A stretch of DNA of 64,000 nt from Pseudolachnospira sp051055405 (GCF_051055405.1 NZ_CP167068.1:682001-746000); one strand, 5' to 3'. Shown: positions 9,192 through 18,182, counted from the first letter of the stretch. The notes: generated by a model not told the origin, from the letters alone. A program made the numbers and translations.

Positions 9192-10388
9192 TTGAAAGAA
9201 CGTTGGATTCAAAAAATGAAAGAAATGATGACAACGAAAAATTTTTGTATGGGAGCTCGGCTTTTTTCCAATGTCAAGCTTATTTGTTGCTTTTTTCTGC
9301 TTATGGGTGGGTTTCAAATCCATAGAAATAACAAAATGGCAGTGATTCTGATTGCGGCTGCAGCTGTCGGCCTAACCGTGTCGGAACTTTTTTTTCGCCT
9401 GATATTGGACCCCTTTCTATACAAAGGAGGGAAATGTGTGGATATGCTGCTGGCTCTTCCTGCTTTCCGCGGTCTAGGCGAGCGATGGGATAGGGATCGC
9501 AGCGCTTTGGGAAATCTTTTATATGGGATAGGCGAACAGCATTTAGAGGAACTTTTGCAGGAAATGCAGAAAATGCTGGAAGAATCTTTTGACAAGGAAC
9601 GGAATTTAAAACTATTCCGGGTACAGGCCCAGATCAATGCGCTTCAGAGCCAGATCAATCCTCATTTTCTGTATAATGCTTTGGAAGTGATGCGGAGCTA
9701 CGCTTACACGGCGGGAGCCAACCAAGTGGCCGAGATGGCGGAGGCACTTTCTACGATGTTCCGCTACAGCGTGGGAAAAGCAGATGATGTTTGTACCGTG
9801 GAAGAAGAGATGGATAGTATTAACAACTATTTTCTGATCCAGCATTACCGATACAACGACCGTTTTTCCTTGAAACTTTTATATGATCCGAAGGAAGACG
9901 AACTGATGAAATGTCAGATTCCGCGCCTTTCCGTACAGCCTATTATCGAAAACGCCGTTCACCATGGGCTGGAAAGAAAATTGGGGAAAGGGACGGTTAG
10001 TATTCGGATTTTTGCAGCTTGGGATCGGTTGATCATTCGAGTGTTAGACGATGGAGTAGGGATTCCAGCGGATCAGGTGACAGAGCTCAATCGAGTGTTT
10101 TCTCTGGGTCTAGCCTATAAAGCGCCTGCGCCGGAAGCCAGAAAAGAAGAGAGCACGCATATTGCTTTGATTAATATTAATCAGCGGATTAAGCTATATT
10201 TTGGGGAAGAATATGGGCTGTCTATTTCCAGCGCACTGGGAGCAGGAACTTTGGTGGAGTTAAATTTGCCCAGGAAATATCAGCCCTTATCAAGGGAGAC
10301 AGGGACAGATGAAGCAGATTATTTTACGGGTTTTCCAACTATTCAAACAACATCATCAAACCACGATTCTGGATCAGCTCTCCTTTGA
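9192..10388 (+). CDS. YesM-type sensor histidine kinase
   Basis: This 398-residue kinase starts with TTG behind GGGGAGG. Two hydrophobic segments near residues 28-45 and 53-75 anchor it, with no sizeable extracellular domain, so the signal is probably sensed within the membrane or through a partner protein. The phospho-acceptor is H158 in INPHFLYNALEVM, followed by the HATPase_c domain (PIIENAVHHGLERKLGKGTV; DDGVGIP; GLSISSALGAGTLVELNLP). The last ~25 residues after the ATPase fold are coded by bases that also code for the start of the next gene in another frame (80-base overlap) and look unconserved. Confidence 0.92.
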   Translation: MKERWIQKMKEMMTTKNFCMGARLFSNVKLICCFFLLMGGFQIHRNNKMAVILIAAAAVGLTVSELFFRLILDPFLYKGGKCVDMLLALPAFRGLGERWDRDRSALGNLLYGIGEQHLEELLQEMQKMLEESFDKERNLKLFRVQAQINALQSQINPHFLYNALEVMRSYAYTAGANQVAEMAEALSTMFRYSVGKADDVCTVEEEMDSINNYFLIQHYRYNDRFSLKLLYDPKEDELMKCQIPRLSVQPIIENAVHHGLERKLGKGTVSIRIFAAWDRLIIRVLDDGVGIPADQVTELNRVFSLGLAYKAPAPEARKEESTHIALININQRIKLYFGEEYGLSISSALGAGTLVELNLPRKYQPLSRETGTDEADYFTGFPTIQTTSSNHDSGSALL

Positions 10389-11706
10389 GGTATATGAAGG
10401 CGAAATTTTGGGGATTTTAGGGCGATCCGGATCAGGAAAATCTACGCTGTGCCAGGTGTTATCCGGCGGCTATGCGGCGGATGGTGGAAAATTGTATTTC
10501 CAGGGGCGCCCTTTTTCACCCTGGAAGTCTTCCCGTCCTCCCATCGCATTGCTGAATGAAAGATCCAGCCTTCTTCCCATGATGACGGTGGCTCAGAACC
10601 TGTTCCTGTTTGAGCCGATTAGCGGACAGAAACGTTTTTTTGCCCATGAGAAAGAGGACGTTCGGAAAGCCCAGTGCCTGTTAAAAGAGTGGGGGGTATC
10701 GCTGGAACCATGCGCGGAGGTGAAAGAATTATCCCATGGAGAGCAGCATGTATTGGAGAGTATTAAGGCGGTAGTCAATGGGGCGAAAATAATTTTATTG
10801 GATGAAGTGGCCGTTTATTATAACGAAAAAGATTATGAGGTAATGAGAAAGCAGATCGATCGTTTAAAAGAGCGAGGTATTACAGTCATTTACGCGGATT
10901 CAAGGTTAAAACCGATGATGGAGATCTGCGACCGGATTCTTTTGCTTCAGCATGGAAGGGCTTGCGGAAGTTATTTTAGGGAAGAGGTTTCTGAAAAACG
11001 GTTTGGCAGCCTCCTGGCGGAAAATTTTGGGGAATTTCCTTCCAAACAGCATTTTACCCAGGACAATAACACCGTATTTTGCGCGCAGATTCCTGGAAAA
11101 GAGACATCTCCGATGGAGATCTGCGTGAGATCCGGTGAGATCGTCGGCTATGTGGAAGAAGATGAAGCGCAGTTACAGATGGTGGCGGAGGCCCTTTCCG
11201 GAATTAATTGTAAAAGTTCCATTCCCATTTGGATGGAGGGAAAGCAGGTGCGCTGGAAACGGAAAGCCCATGCCAAAAAGGATGGAGTAGAAATACTCTA
11301 TGGCTGCGAAGATCAGTATCATCTATTTTCTAATTTTTCCATAGGCTTGAATTATTGTATCACCGTGCTGGACCGTGTAAAAAATCCATGGGGAATCATA
11401 AAGCCTGGGCTGGTTCAGTATTTGTTCCAGAAAGAAGTGAAAGACGAGCGGTTGGAGAAGTATTCTGGCCGGGAAGCTATCTGGGATTTAGACGTGGATG
11501 AACGGTTGGCGCTTTATTTGGAGCGGCTTCTGCTTTTTAAACCGAAAATTATACTTATCTACAATTTTGGGAGAGGAATTGATTTTATTTCCAGGCGCCG
11601 TCTATGCCAACGGATGGCAAAAGAATGCGCCAGTGGTATGGCATTTCTCTTACTTTCCAATAATGAATTGGATTTGGAAGGAATCTGTAGTCGTATTTAC
11701 CATTAA
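10309..11706 (+). CDS. Sugar-type ABC ATPase with one degenerate half
   Basis: This 465-residue protein has the two-cassette layout of RbsA/MglA proteins but is heavily decayed. The first cassette keeps Walker A (GRSGSGKST, residues 38-46) and Walker B (IILLDEVAVYY), but its signature is LSHGEQH and the H-loop His is gone (VIYADSRL). In the second cassette the P-loop has become GYVEEDEAQLQM and the Walker B region reads PKIILIYNFGRGIDF, so it cannot bind ATP normally. The true transporter ATPase lies separately at 13038. Sitting between the kinase and the binding protein, this gene may encode a signalling or energy-coupling partner of the kinase rather than a transport motor; that role is inference. 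The start overlaps the kinase gene by 80 bases but is needed for a normal ABC N terminus. Confidence 0.8.
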   Translation: MKQIILRVFQLFKQHHQTTILDQLSFEVYEGEILGILGRSGSGKSTLCQVLSGGYAADGGKLYFQGRPFSPWKSSRPPIALLNERSSLLPMMTVAQNLFLFEPISGQKRFFAHEKEDVRKAQCLLKEWGVSLEPCAEVKELSHGEQHVLESIKAVVNGAKIILLDEVAVYYNEKDYEVMRKQIDRLKERGITVIYADSRLKPMMEICDRILLLQHGRACGSYFREEVSEKRFGSLLAENFGEFPSKQHFTQDNNTVFCAQIPGKETSPMEICVRSGEIVGYVEEDEAQLQMVAEALSGINCKSSIPIWMEGKQVRWKRKAHAKKDGVEILYGCEDQYHLFSNFSIGLNYCITVLDRVKNPWGIIKPGLVQYLFQKEVKDERLEKYSGREAIWDLDVDERLALYLERLLLFKPKIILIYNFGRGIDFISRRRLCQRMAKECASGMAFLLLSNNELDLEGICSRIYH

Positions 11707-11735
11707 AAAAACCACTTTTTCATAAATTCCTCTCA

Positions 11736-11764
11736 TTGTGGAAGCAGGTTTATCCGGGTATACT
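11736..11764 (+). promoter_or_regulatory. Candidate promoter of the sugar-binding protein gene
   Basis: TTGTGG (11736-11741), a 17-base spacer and TATACT (11759-11764) lie 30 bases before the ATG at 11794. The weak -35 fits a promoter that needs an activator, such as the AraC-type regulator upstream. Confidence 0.55.
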
Positions 11765-11793
11765 GGCTCTATCAAAGGAAAGGAGGCACAGCC

Positions 11794-12951
11794 ATGAAAA
11801 AAAGTTTGGCAATTTTAATGGCAATGGCACTGGTGTTTGTAGGAGCCGGATGCTCCCAGTCGGGAGAGGGGACGGCGGCATCTTCTGAAAGCGGGAAGCC
11901 GGTTCAGGAGTCGGAGGCTTCCACCTCAGCGGAAGCGACAGCGGCAGGAGAAGAGACGAAAGCCGCCCCGGAGGATGGGAAAGTTTTAAAGATCGGTATG
12001 AGTATTCCAGTTACCAGCGCGGTTTATTGGACCGGAGCCGGGTATGGAGTTCAAAAGGCCGTAGAAGAGCTCAATGCGGAGGCGGGAAAAACCGTAGCAG
12101 AATTCCAGTTTTTTGATCCAGGCGCATTCGATCTACAGACCCAGCTGAAAAATATCGAGGACGCGATGGCTCTTGAATTCGATGGCATGGTAATTGCGCC
12201 GGTGGATGCGGATGGCACGGTAAATGCAATCGATATGGCATATGACAATGGAATGCCGATTTTTACCATTGATTTGGATGCCAATACCGACGCGATTCTC
12301 GCAGGATTCTGTACCTTCAACTACAATGCGGGATGCACCAATGCGGAAACGATGGCGGAGCTGATCAAGGCAAAGAACGGAGCCTATGAAGGAAAAGTCG
12401 CTATGGTGATGGGCTATGCCACCGTAAGTTCCCACGTGGCCAGATGCCAGGGCTTCCGGGAAACCATGGAGGAGAAGTATCCGGACATCGAGATTGTATT
12501 TGAGGAGTTTTCCGGAAAACCGGAAGAAGATTTGCGCGTATCGGAAAATGCGCTGGCCATGTATGGAAAGGATCTGGATGCCATCTTTGTTACCGGAGAT
12601 ACGGCGGCAAATTCCGCTTGCCAGGCTGTGGATGATGCTGGTTTGATGAAGCCTGTGGGAGATCCGGAGCACATCATTATTGTTGGATTTGACGGAGAAG
12701 CGCAGGGAATCGAAAATATCCGTGCCGGCAGACAGGATGCAACGGTAGCGCAGAATCCGATCGCTATGGGATATAACGCGACGATGGCGTTGGTGGATTA
12801 TCTGAGAACTGGAGTGGAGCCGAAAACGGACACGGAGGATCGCTTGATCGAGGTAGCTCATCTGGCTATCACAAAGGAAAATTTAGATACTGCGGAGGCG
12901 CAGGAGTTCCTCTGGGCAGATATTGTTTCCAAGGCGGATCTGGATTTCTAA
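11794..12951 (+). CDS. Sugar ABC transporter solute-binding lipoprotein
   Basis: This 385-residue protein has a lipoprotein signal peptide with lipobox VGAGC (Cys20), a ~30-residue low-complexity Ser/Ala/Glu linker, and a periplasmic-binding-protein type I fold of the RbsB class (LKIGMSIPVTSAVYW; DGMVIAPVDADG; IIIVGFDGEAQGIENIRAGR; ATVAQNPIAMGYNA). It would capture a sugar or sugar-like solute outside the cell for the ATPase and permease that follow. GGAGGCACAGCC precedes the ATG. The exact sugar cannot be read from the sequence. Confidence 0.94.
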   Translation: MKKSLAILMAMALVFVGAGCSQSGEGTAASSESGKPVQESEASTSAEATAAGEETKAAPEDGKVLKIGMSIPVTSAVYWTGAGYGVQKAVEELNAEAGKTVAEFQFFDPGAFDLQTQLKNIEDAMALEFDGMVIAPVDADGTVNAIDMAYDNGMPIFTIDLDANTDAILAGFCTFNYNAGCTNAETMAELIKAKNGAYEGKVAMVMGYATVSSHVARCQGFRETMEEKYPDIEIVFEEFSGKPEEDLRVSENALAMYGKDLDAIFVTGDTAANSACQAVDDAGLMKPVGDPEHIIIVGFDGEAQGIENIRAGRQDATVAQNPIAMGYNATMALVDYLRTGVEPKTDTEDRLIEVAHLAITKENLDTAEAQEFLWADIVSKADLDF

Positions 12952-12968
12952 CGGAATAAGACGGGAAG

Positions 12969-13016
12969 AGGGCGCTTTTGGCTGTATATGTCCAGTAGGA
13001 CGCAGCGAGGCGCCCT
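12969..13016 (+). promoter_or_regulatory. Stem-loop between binding-protein and ATPase genes
   Basis: AGGGCGC (12969-12975) pairs with GCGCCCT (13010-13016) in the 86-base gap. There is no T tract. Such intra-operon hairpins often let the binding protein be made in excess by protecting the upstream mRNA. Confidence 0.45.
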
Positions 13017-13037
13017 TCGATACGGAAGGAGGGCCGA

Positions 13038-14540
13038 ATGGCAAATATTTTGTTGGAAGTGAAGGGGCTGTCGAAAAAATTTCCGGGCGTGCTGGCATTG
13101 GATCATGTATCTTTTGAGCTGCATGAGGGAGAGATTCTTGGCATCTGTGGAGAAAATGGAGCAGGAAAATCCACATTGATTAAATGCTTAAGCGGGGTTT
13201 ACCAGCCCACAACAGGGGAGATCAAAGTTCAAGGGCAAACGGTGCGGATTGAGAATGAAGAAAAAGGACTGGAACTTGGAATCTCCGTGATTTACCAGGA
13301 GCTTAGCATCGTACCGGATTTGGATATTGCGCAAAATTTGTTTTTGGGAAGGCTTCCCCATGGCCCAGGCGGCTGGATTGAAGGAAAGACTCTTCACCAG
13401 GCGGCGGCAGAAACGGTAAAAAGAATTGGATTAGCGGTGGATACCGATACGCTGGCAAATGAAATTTCGATCAGTGAACAGCAAATGGTTGAGATCGGAA
13501 AGGCGATTGTGCGGAATCCGAAGATTCTGATTATGGATGAACCGACGTCGTCTCTAAGCGCGGACGATACGGAGCGGCTTTTTCAACTGATGGAAGAATT
13601 GAAAGCAGAAGGCTACGGGATTTTATTTATTTCCCACCATATGGAAGAAATTTTCCGAATTACCGACCGGATTATGGTTTTAAGAGACGGAAAGACCATT
13701 GAAACCCGCGATACGAAGGATTGGGATGTGGATCGACTGGTATTTGCAATGGTAAACCGGGACGTCAGCAGCCAGTACCCAAAGAAAAAAGACGGTGTAA
13801 TCCGTGAGGATATTCCGGCTTTGGAAATCAAAGAACTATCGAACGCTTATGTGCAAGATATTAGCTTTTCCGTCCGGCACGGGGAAATATTGGGCTTGGC
13901 CGGCGTGGTTGGGGCAGGCCGCAGCGAGGTCTTGAAATCTTTATTCGGCGTTTACCGGTGGGGAAAGGGACAGATTTTTATCGACGGAAAAGAGAAGAAA
14001 ATTCGTTCTCCGCGGGATGCCTGGAAAGAAGGGGTGGTGTATTTATCGGAAGACCGAAAGCATGACATGCTTTGTCTGATGGATACGGTACATACCAATT
14101 TTATTCTTCCCTATTTTCGGCATTTTGCAAAAAGAGGCTTCGTACAGAAAAAAAAGACCCGGCAGGCCATGGAACAGGCGGCGAAAAAATATCAGATTAA
14201 GATGAGCTCGATGGAACAGATGGCGGTGGAGCTAAGCGGCGGAAATCAGCAAAAGGTTTTGATGGCCCGCATTACTTACGGGGAGCCGGGGATCTTTTTG
14301 CTGGATGAACCAACCCGCGGAATTGACGTTAGTGTGAAGCAGGAAATTTACCGGGAAATTATCCGCCTGGCGGAAGCAGGCCATGCGGTGGTATTGGTAA
14401 CTTCGGAGCTGCCGGAACTTTTGGGCCTGGCGGACCGGGTTTTGGTGATGAACCACCGAAGGATTGCGGCGGAACTTAAGAAAGACGAGATGGGAGAAGA
14501 ATCGATTATGTACTATGCGACAGGAGGGGATTTGGTATGA
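13038..14540 (+). CDS. Ribose-type sugar ABC transporter ATPase
   Basis: This 500-residue protein is a full RbsA/MglA/XylG-class ATPase with two cassettes. Cassette 1 has Walker A GENGAGKST, signature region ISISEQQMVEIGKA, Walker B ILIMDEPTSSL and H-loop ILFISHHMEEI. Cassette 2 has the variant loop GVVGAGRSEV, signature VELSGGNQQKV and Walker B IFLLDEPTRGID, as usual for this class. AAGGAGG precedes the ATG. The permease gene overlaps its 3' end by four bases (ATGA). It is the transport motor for the locus. Confidence 0.95.
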   Translation: MANILLEVKGLSKKFPGVLALDHVSFELHEGEILGICGENGAGKSTLIKCLSGVYQPTTGEIKVQGQTVRIENEEKGLELGISVIYQELSIVPDLDIAQNLFLGRLPHGPGGWIEGKTLHQAAAETVKRIGLAVDTDTLANEISISEQQMVEIGKAIVRNPKILIMDEPTSSLSADDTERLFQLMEELKAEGYGILFISHHMEEIFRITDRIMVLRDGKTIETRDTKDWDVDRLVFAMVNRDVSSQYPKKKDGVIREDIPALEIKELSNAYVQDISFSVRHGEILGLAGVVGAGRSEVLKSLFGVYRWGKGQIFIDGKEKKIRSPRDAWKEGVVYLSEDRKHDMLCLMDTVHTNFILPYFRHFAKRGFVQKKKTRQAMEQAAKKYQIKMSSMEQMAVELSGGNQQKVLMARITYGEPGIFLLDEPTRGIDVSVKQEIYREIIRLAEAGHAVVLVTSELPELLGLADRVLVMNHRRIAAELKKDEMGEESIMYYATGGDLV

Positions 14541-15517
14541 AAACAGGTATGACAGCAAAAAAGTGGGCGATGCCTAACTCTCTGAAAATATTTTTTCCGG
14601 CCCTGATTTCTCTGATTGTGATCAGCGGAGTGACAGCCATTTTTTCTCCGTCGTTTCTGACCATGCGAAATCTGTTTAACGTGGCGAATCAGGCGACGAC
14701 GATTGCGATCATGGGCGTGGGCGCTACTTTGATTATTATCGCCGGAGGGATTGACCTTTCCTGTGCGGCAGCTGTTTGTTTGTGTGGGCTGGTCAGCGCG
14801 GATCTATGTGCGAATATGGGAGTAAGCCCCTATCTAGCGCTTTTGGTATCCCTTTTGATTGGCCTGGCGGCGGGCGTTTTGAATGGGGTGTTGGTCGCTT
14901 ATGTGGGAGTGGTTCCGTTTATCGCGACCATGGCGACGATGAATATTTTCCGGGGGCTATGTTTGATGTATTCGAAGTCCCAGACCGTGCACTCGATCCC
15001 GGAAGCCTATACGATATGGGGCTCGTCAAAGGTATTCGGAGTGATTCCATCCGGCATTGTATTTACCATTGTTCTGTATGTGATCGGCCATATTGTTCTC
15101 TCTAAAACAGTCTTTGGACACAAAGTCAGCGCGGTAGGCGGAAACCGCGAGGCGGCGAAACTGGCGGGAATTGATACAAAGAAGACGATTCTGTTTACCT
15201 ATATTTTGGCTGGGATTTGTTATGGAATTGCAGGCGTGCTTCTTACCGGTCGGGCGGGAGCTGCTTATCCCAATGCGGCGGAAGGTCTGGAACTGGACGT
15301 GATTGCCGGATGTGTGATCGGCGGAACAGCCATGAGCGGAGGTCGTGGAACACAGATTGGAACCTGGGTAGGCGTTATGCTGGTAGCGGTGATCAGCAAT
15401 GTAATCACGCTGCTTGGAATTTCTGCCTATGCGACGAAACTGGTGCAAGGAACCATTATTCTGATTGCGGTTATAGCAGAGCTGTTGAAAAATCGGATGC
15501 AAAATAAAAAGCTATAG
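14537..15517 (+). CDS. Ribose-type sugar ABC transporter permease
   Basis: This 326-residue protein is a BPD_transp_2 permease (RbsC class) with 8-10 hydrophobic segments. Landmarks are MGVGATLIIIAGGIDLSCAA near the N terminus, the coupling region ALGGNREAAKLAG-like AVGGNREAAKLAGID, and GGTAMSGGRGTQIGTWVG near the end. It starts in the stop codon of the ATPase gene and is followed by a serine hydrolase gene after eight bases, so all of these genes share one transcript. Confidence 0.94.
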   Translation: MKTGMTAKKWAMPNSLKIFFPALISLIVISGVTAIFSPSFLTMRNLFNVANQATTIAIMGVGATLIIIAGGIDLSCAAAVCLCGLVSADLCANMGVSPYLALLVSLLIGLAAGVLNGVLVAYVGVVPFIATMATMNIFRGLCLMYSKSQTVHSIPEAYTIWGSSKVFGVIPSGIVFTIVLYVIGHIVLSKTVFGHKVSAVGGNREAAKLAGIDTKKTILFTYILAGICYGIAGVLLTGRAGAAYPNAAEGLELDVIAGCVIGGTAMSGGRGTQIGTWVGVMLVAVISNVITLLGISAYATKLVQGTIILIAVIAELLKNRMQNKKL

Positions 15518-15524
15518 GAGGCGG

Positions 15525-17051
15525 ATGAGAAGAATGACGGCAGCACAGATAACGCAATCAGGAGAAATTTCCAGGAAGCAATGCCGGTTGCTGATGGAGC
15601 GGCTGGAACAAGAGAACGTTGGGGTGCATTCCCTTATGGTATGGCAGCGGGGAAAGACTTTATGGGAACATTGGTGGGCTCCCTATGCCAAAGAAAAAAA
15701 ACACACCTTATTCTCTGTATCTAAAACCTTTAATGGCTTAGCGGTTGGTTTTGCTGTTCAAGAGGGATATTTGAGCTTGGATGACCGGGTGGTATCCTTT
15801 TTTCCAGAATATCTTCCTTATCCGGCTTGTGAAAATATGGAGCGGATGACGATCCGGCATCTTTTAACGATGTCTACTGGGCTTGAGGCGGACCCTCACG
15901 ACTTTTATGAAAAACGCCCGGAAGATTTCCGGGACGCGAGTCCTTGCTGTTACCATGACTACCAGCCCACGCTTTCTGCCGACTGGATTCGGAACTTTTT
16001 TCATTCCTATGTGAAATACCGGCCAGGGACAGAGTTTGTCTACTGTACCCATGGCTCCTATCTATTGTCGGCGATTGTTCAGAAGGTAGTTGGAAAGAAG
16101 ACAGCGGATTATTTGGCGGAAAAGCTTTTCCAACCGCTGGGGATCACGGATTACTTTTGGGAAACCGGACCAGACGGCCGAACGGTTGGCGGTTGGGGGT
16201 TGATGTTAAAAACCGAGGATCTTTTAAAGGTTGGAATCTTTTTGCTGCAAGAAGGGCAGTGGCAGGGAAAACAGCTTCTGAATGCAGAGTGGGTGCGTGC
16301 GGCTACGTCGAGCCAAATTCCGATTGTTGGCTTGCCAGGGGAACCGAATACCACAGGATATGGTTACCAGATCTGGATCGATCAGAGAGAACGGGCTTAC
16401 GCGATGCGCGGAGCATTTGGCCAGTTCTGCGCGGTATTTCCAGAGAGGGAATTGATTGTAGCCGTGACGGCTGGGGCACCGGACGAGAACGCTGGCAAGA
16501 TCTTGAACGCTATTTGGGAAGAGCTGACTTCCAATTGTAATCCAAAGGAAGACGCAGAGGAAACAAACCGGCAAAAGGAAACGCAATTGCCTCGGATTCC
16601 ATGGCCGGAAGGGGAACCGTCTGTGAAATGTGAGACGGCAAAACGAGTCAATGGAATTCGCTTTGTGCTGGCAGACAATTTCCTGCGTTTTCGGGCATTG
16701 CGTTTTTGCTTTGGCGCGGAGGATGAATTGACGTTGGAAACACAAGAAGGAATCTTTACCTTGCCGATTGGCTTTCAAGAATGGAAAAGTGGCAAGACCT
16801 GTGTAAAAACGGCAGATACAGATACGGATACCAGTATCCTTTTTGAACGTGCCTCTTGCTCTGGGGCATGGGAGAAGGAGCGGTATCATCTGCGCCTCTG
16901 CTTTGACGAGACCGCGTATATCCATGATTTTTGGATTACTTTTCCTGGGGACAGCGTTTATATCAGGCATCAAAGAAATTGTAGTTTTATCGATGCGGTG
17001 AACTTAACGATGGCTGGAGTGCAGGCGGAAAAGATGCTGCTGGAAATTTAA
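15525..17051 (+). CDS. Class C beta-lactamase-like serine hydrolase
   Basis: This ~508-residue protein carries the beta-lactamase/esterase fold: S64-V-S-K67 is the SxxK nucleophile motif, YCTHGSY (in the position of the YxN motif) and GAFGQFCAVFPE (in the position of HxG/KTG) follow. No signal peptide or membrane helix is visible, so it is cytosolic. The C-terminal ~150 residues after the hydrolase fold are a separate domain also seen in other 'serine hydrolase' proteins. AGGAGG (15516-15521) is three bases from the ATG at 15525 and twelve from the ATG at 15534, so the start is unsettled. As the last gene of the sugar locus it may deacylate or hydrolyse an imported glycoside; the substrate is unknown. 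Confidence 0.85.
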   Translation: MRRMTAAQITQSGEISRKQCRLLMERLEQENVGVHSLMVWQRGKTLWEHWWAPYAKEKKHTLFSVSKTFNGLAVGFAVQEGYLSLDDRVVSFFPEYLPYPACENMERMTIRHLLTMSTGLEADPHDFYEKRPEDFRDASPCCYHDYQPTLSADWIRNFFHSYVKYRPGTEFVYCTHGSYLLSAIVQKVVGKKTADYLAEKLFQPLGITDYFWETGPDGRTVGGWGLMLKTEDLLKVGIFLLQEGQWQGKQLLNAEWVRAATSSQIPIVGLPGEPNTTGYGYQIWIDQRERAYAMRGAFGQFCAVFPERELIVAVTAGAPDENAGKILNAIWEELTSNCNPKEDAEETNRQKETQLPRIPWPEGEPSVKCETAKRVNGIRFVLADNFLRFRALRFCFGAEDELTLETQEGIFTLPIGFQEWKSGKTCVKTADTDTDTSILFERASCSGAWEKERYHLRLCFDETAYIHDFWITFPGDSVYIRHQRNCSFIDAVNLTMAGVQAEKMLLEI

Positions 17052-17072
17052 TCATAGAGTAAATCGAATATG

Positions 17073-17123
17073 AACTCCCTAAAGAAAGCATTTTGTCTCG
17101 GTGCTTGCTTTAGGGAGTTTTTA
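17073..17123 (+). terminator. Terminator of the sugar locus
   Basis: An 18-bp stem with one mismatch (17073-17090 with 17102-17119) and an 11-base loop is followed by a T run. Confidence 0.92.
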
Positions 17124-17132
17124 TAGTGGAAT

Positions 17133-18086
17133 AAAAATAAAATGTAAGAAATAGTTTGAAGAACTTGAAAAGTTCTGTGGCCCATGTTAGTATAAAAGTA
17201 CCTTTCGTGGAAGGTATTGGGGAATCCTGTGGAACAGGAGGACGTATTGGAAACTAAAGAAACTATAGGTAAAAAACACCAGGAGGATTTGCAGAGGCTT
17301 AGAGGATTTCGCTTGCTTGACGACGAGTTCTTAACAAAGTGTTTTGAAGACGGCGGAACATGTGTAGAATTCGTGTTACGTCTAGTCCTGGAACGGCCTG
17401 ATTTACAGGTAGTAGACGTACATACGCAAGTCTTTGTAGAGAACTTGCTGAACCGTTCGGTACGGCTGGATATCCTGGCCACAGACAGCGCTGGGGCGAA
17501 AATGAACGTGGAAATCCAGCGGTCGGATAAAGGCGCAGGAAGAAAGCGGGCACGGTACAACAGCAGTATGATGGATGTAAACCTTTTGGAAAAAGGGGAG
17601 GACTTTGAGAAACTGCCGGAGACGTGGGTAATCTTTATTACGGAACATGACGTAATGAAGGAAGGGAAGCCGGTCTATCCGATTGAACGCTGCTTTTTAG
17701 AAACGGGGAAGCGGTTTGAGGATGGTTCGCACATCCTATACGTAAACGGGGCTTATCGTGGGGATACGCCGATGGGGAAGCTGATGCACGACTTTGCGTG
17801 TACGGACCCAGCGGATATGTATTATGAAGTACTGGCAGAGCGAGTGAGATTCTTCAAAGAAAGCAAGGAGGGGAGATTCATTATGAGCAAAGTATTGGAA
17901 GATATGAGACAGGAATCCTGGAAAGAGGGGAATGCAGCAGGCATAAAGCAGGGGATAAAAAAGGGGATAAGAACAGGGATAAAAAAGGGAATAAAAACAG
18001 GGATAGAAACGGGAACAAGGACTGTTGCACTTCGCATGTTGGAGACAGGGAAATATGCCGTGGAAGAGATCGCGGAACTTTCTGGA
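17133..18086 (+). repeat. Direct repeat, copy 1 (Rpn gene with promoter)
   Basis: This ~950-base block is repeated at 19169-20108, offset by 2036 bases at the 5' end. It spans the promoter and all but the last ~15 codons of the gene. Identity starts within a run of A at 17133 and ends sharply after GCGGAACTTTC. No terminal inverted repeats or target duplications were seen, so it looks like a segmental duplication or gene conversion rather than an insertion sequence. Confidence 0.9.
17165..17193 (+). promoter_or_regulatory. Promoter and dyad upstream of Rpn copy 1
   Basis: TTGAAA (17165-17170), 17 bases and TAGTAT (17188-17193) make a promoter. The -35 lies inside a dyad AGAACTT-GAA-AAGTTCT (about 17160-17176), which could be an operator. 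Copy 2 has the same elements 2036 bases further on, with one base changed in the right arm. Confidence 0.6.
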
Positions 18087-18134
18087 CTTCCTCTTGAGGA
18101 TGTGAAAAAATTGCAGCGTAGACAGCGTGTATAA
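17247..18134 (+). CDS. Rpn-family PD-(D/E)XK nuclease, copy 1
   Basis: This 295-residue protein belongs to the Rpn/PDDEXK_2 family, often annotated as putative transposase; family members are nucleases that raise recombination, and some act in defence. The catalytic core is visible as D75 in SVRLDILATD and E89-x-Q91 in AKMNVEIQ. I chose TTG 17247 because AGGAGG lies five bases before it. The C-terminal region has a run of GIKx tetrapeptides (17940-18023) before a short helical tail. The protein is identical to copy 2 up to the GIK repeats apart from one Ala/Val change, although the DNA differs at a number of silent sites. Confidence 0.88.
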   Translation: METKETIGKKHQEDLQRLRGFRLLDDEFLTKCFEDGGTCVEFVLRLVLERPDLQVVDVHTQVFVENLLNRSVRLDILATDSAGAKMNVEIQRSDKGAGRKRARYNSSMMDVNLLEKGEDFEKLPETWVIFITEHDVMKEGKPVYPIERCFLETGKRFEDGSHILYVNGAYRGDTPMGKLMHDFACTDPADMYYEVLAERVRFFKESKEGRFIMSKVLEDMRQESWKEGNAAGIKQGIKKGIRTGIKKGIKTGIETGTRTVALRMLETGKYAVEEIAELSGLPLEDVKKLQRRQRV

Positions 18135-18151
18135 AGAATACTTAAAAAATG

Positions 18152-18182
18152 CCGGGAATCTGAGAACAGGTTTCCGGTTTTT
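18152..18182 (+). terminator. Terminator after Rpn copy 1
   Basis: A 9-bp stem (18152-18160 with 18169-18177, two G-U pairs), 8-base loop and five T follow the stop codon by 17 bases. Confidence 0.8.
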
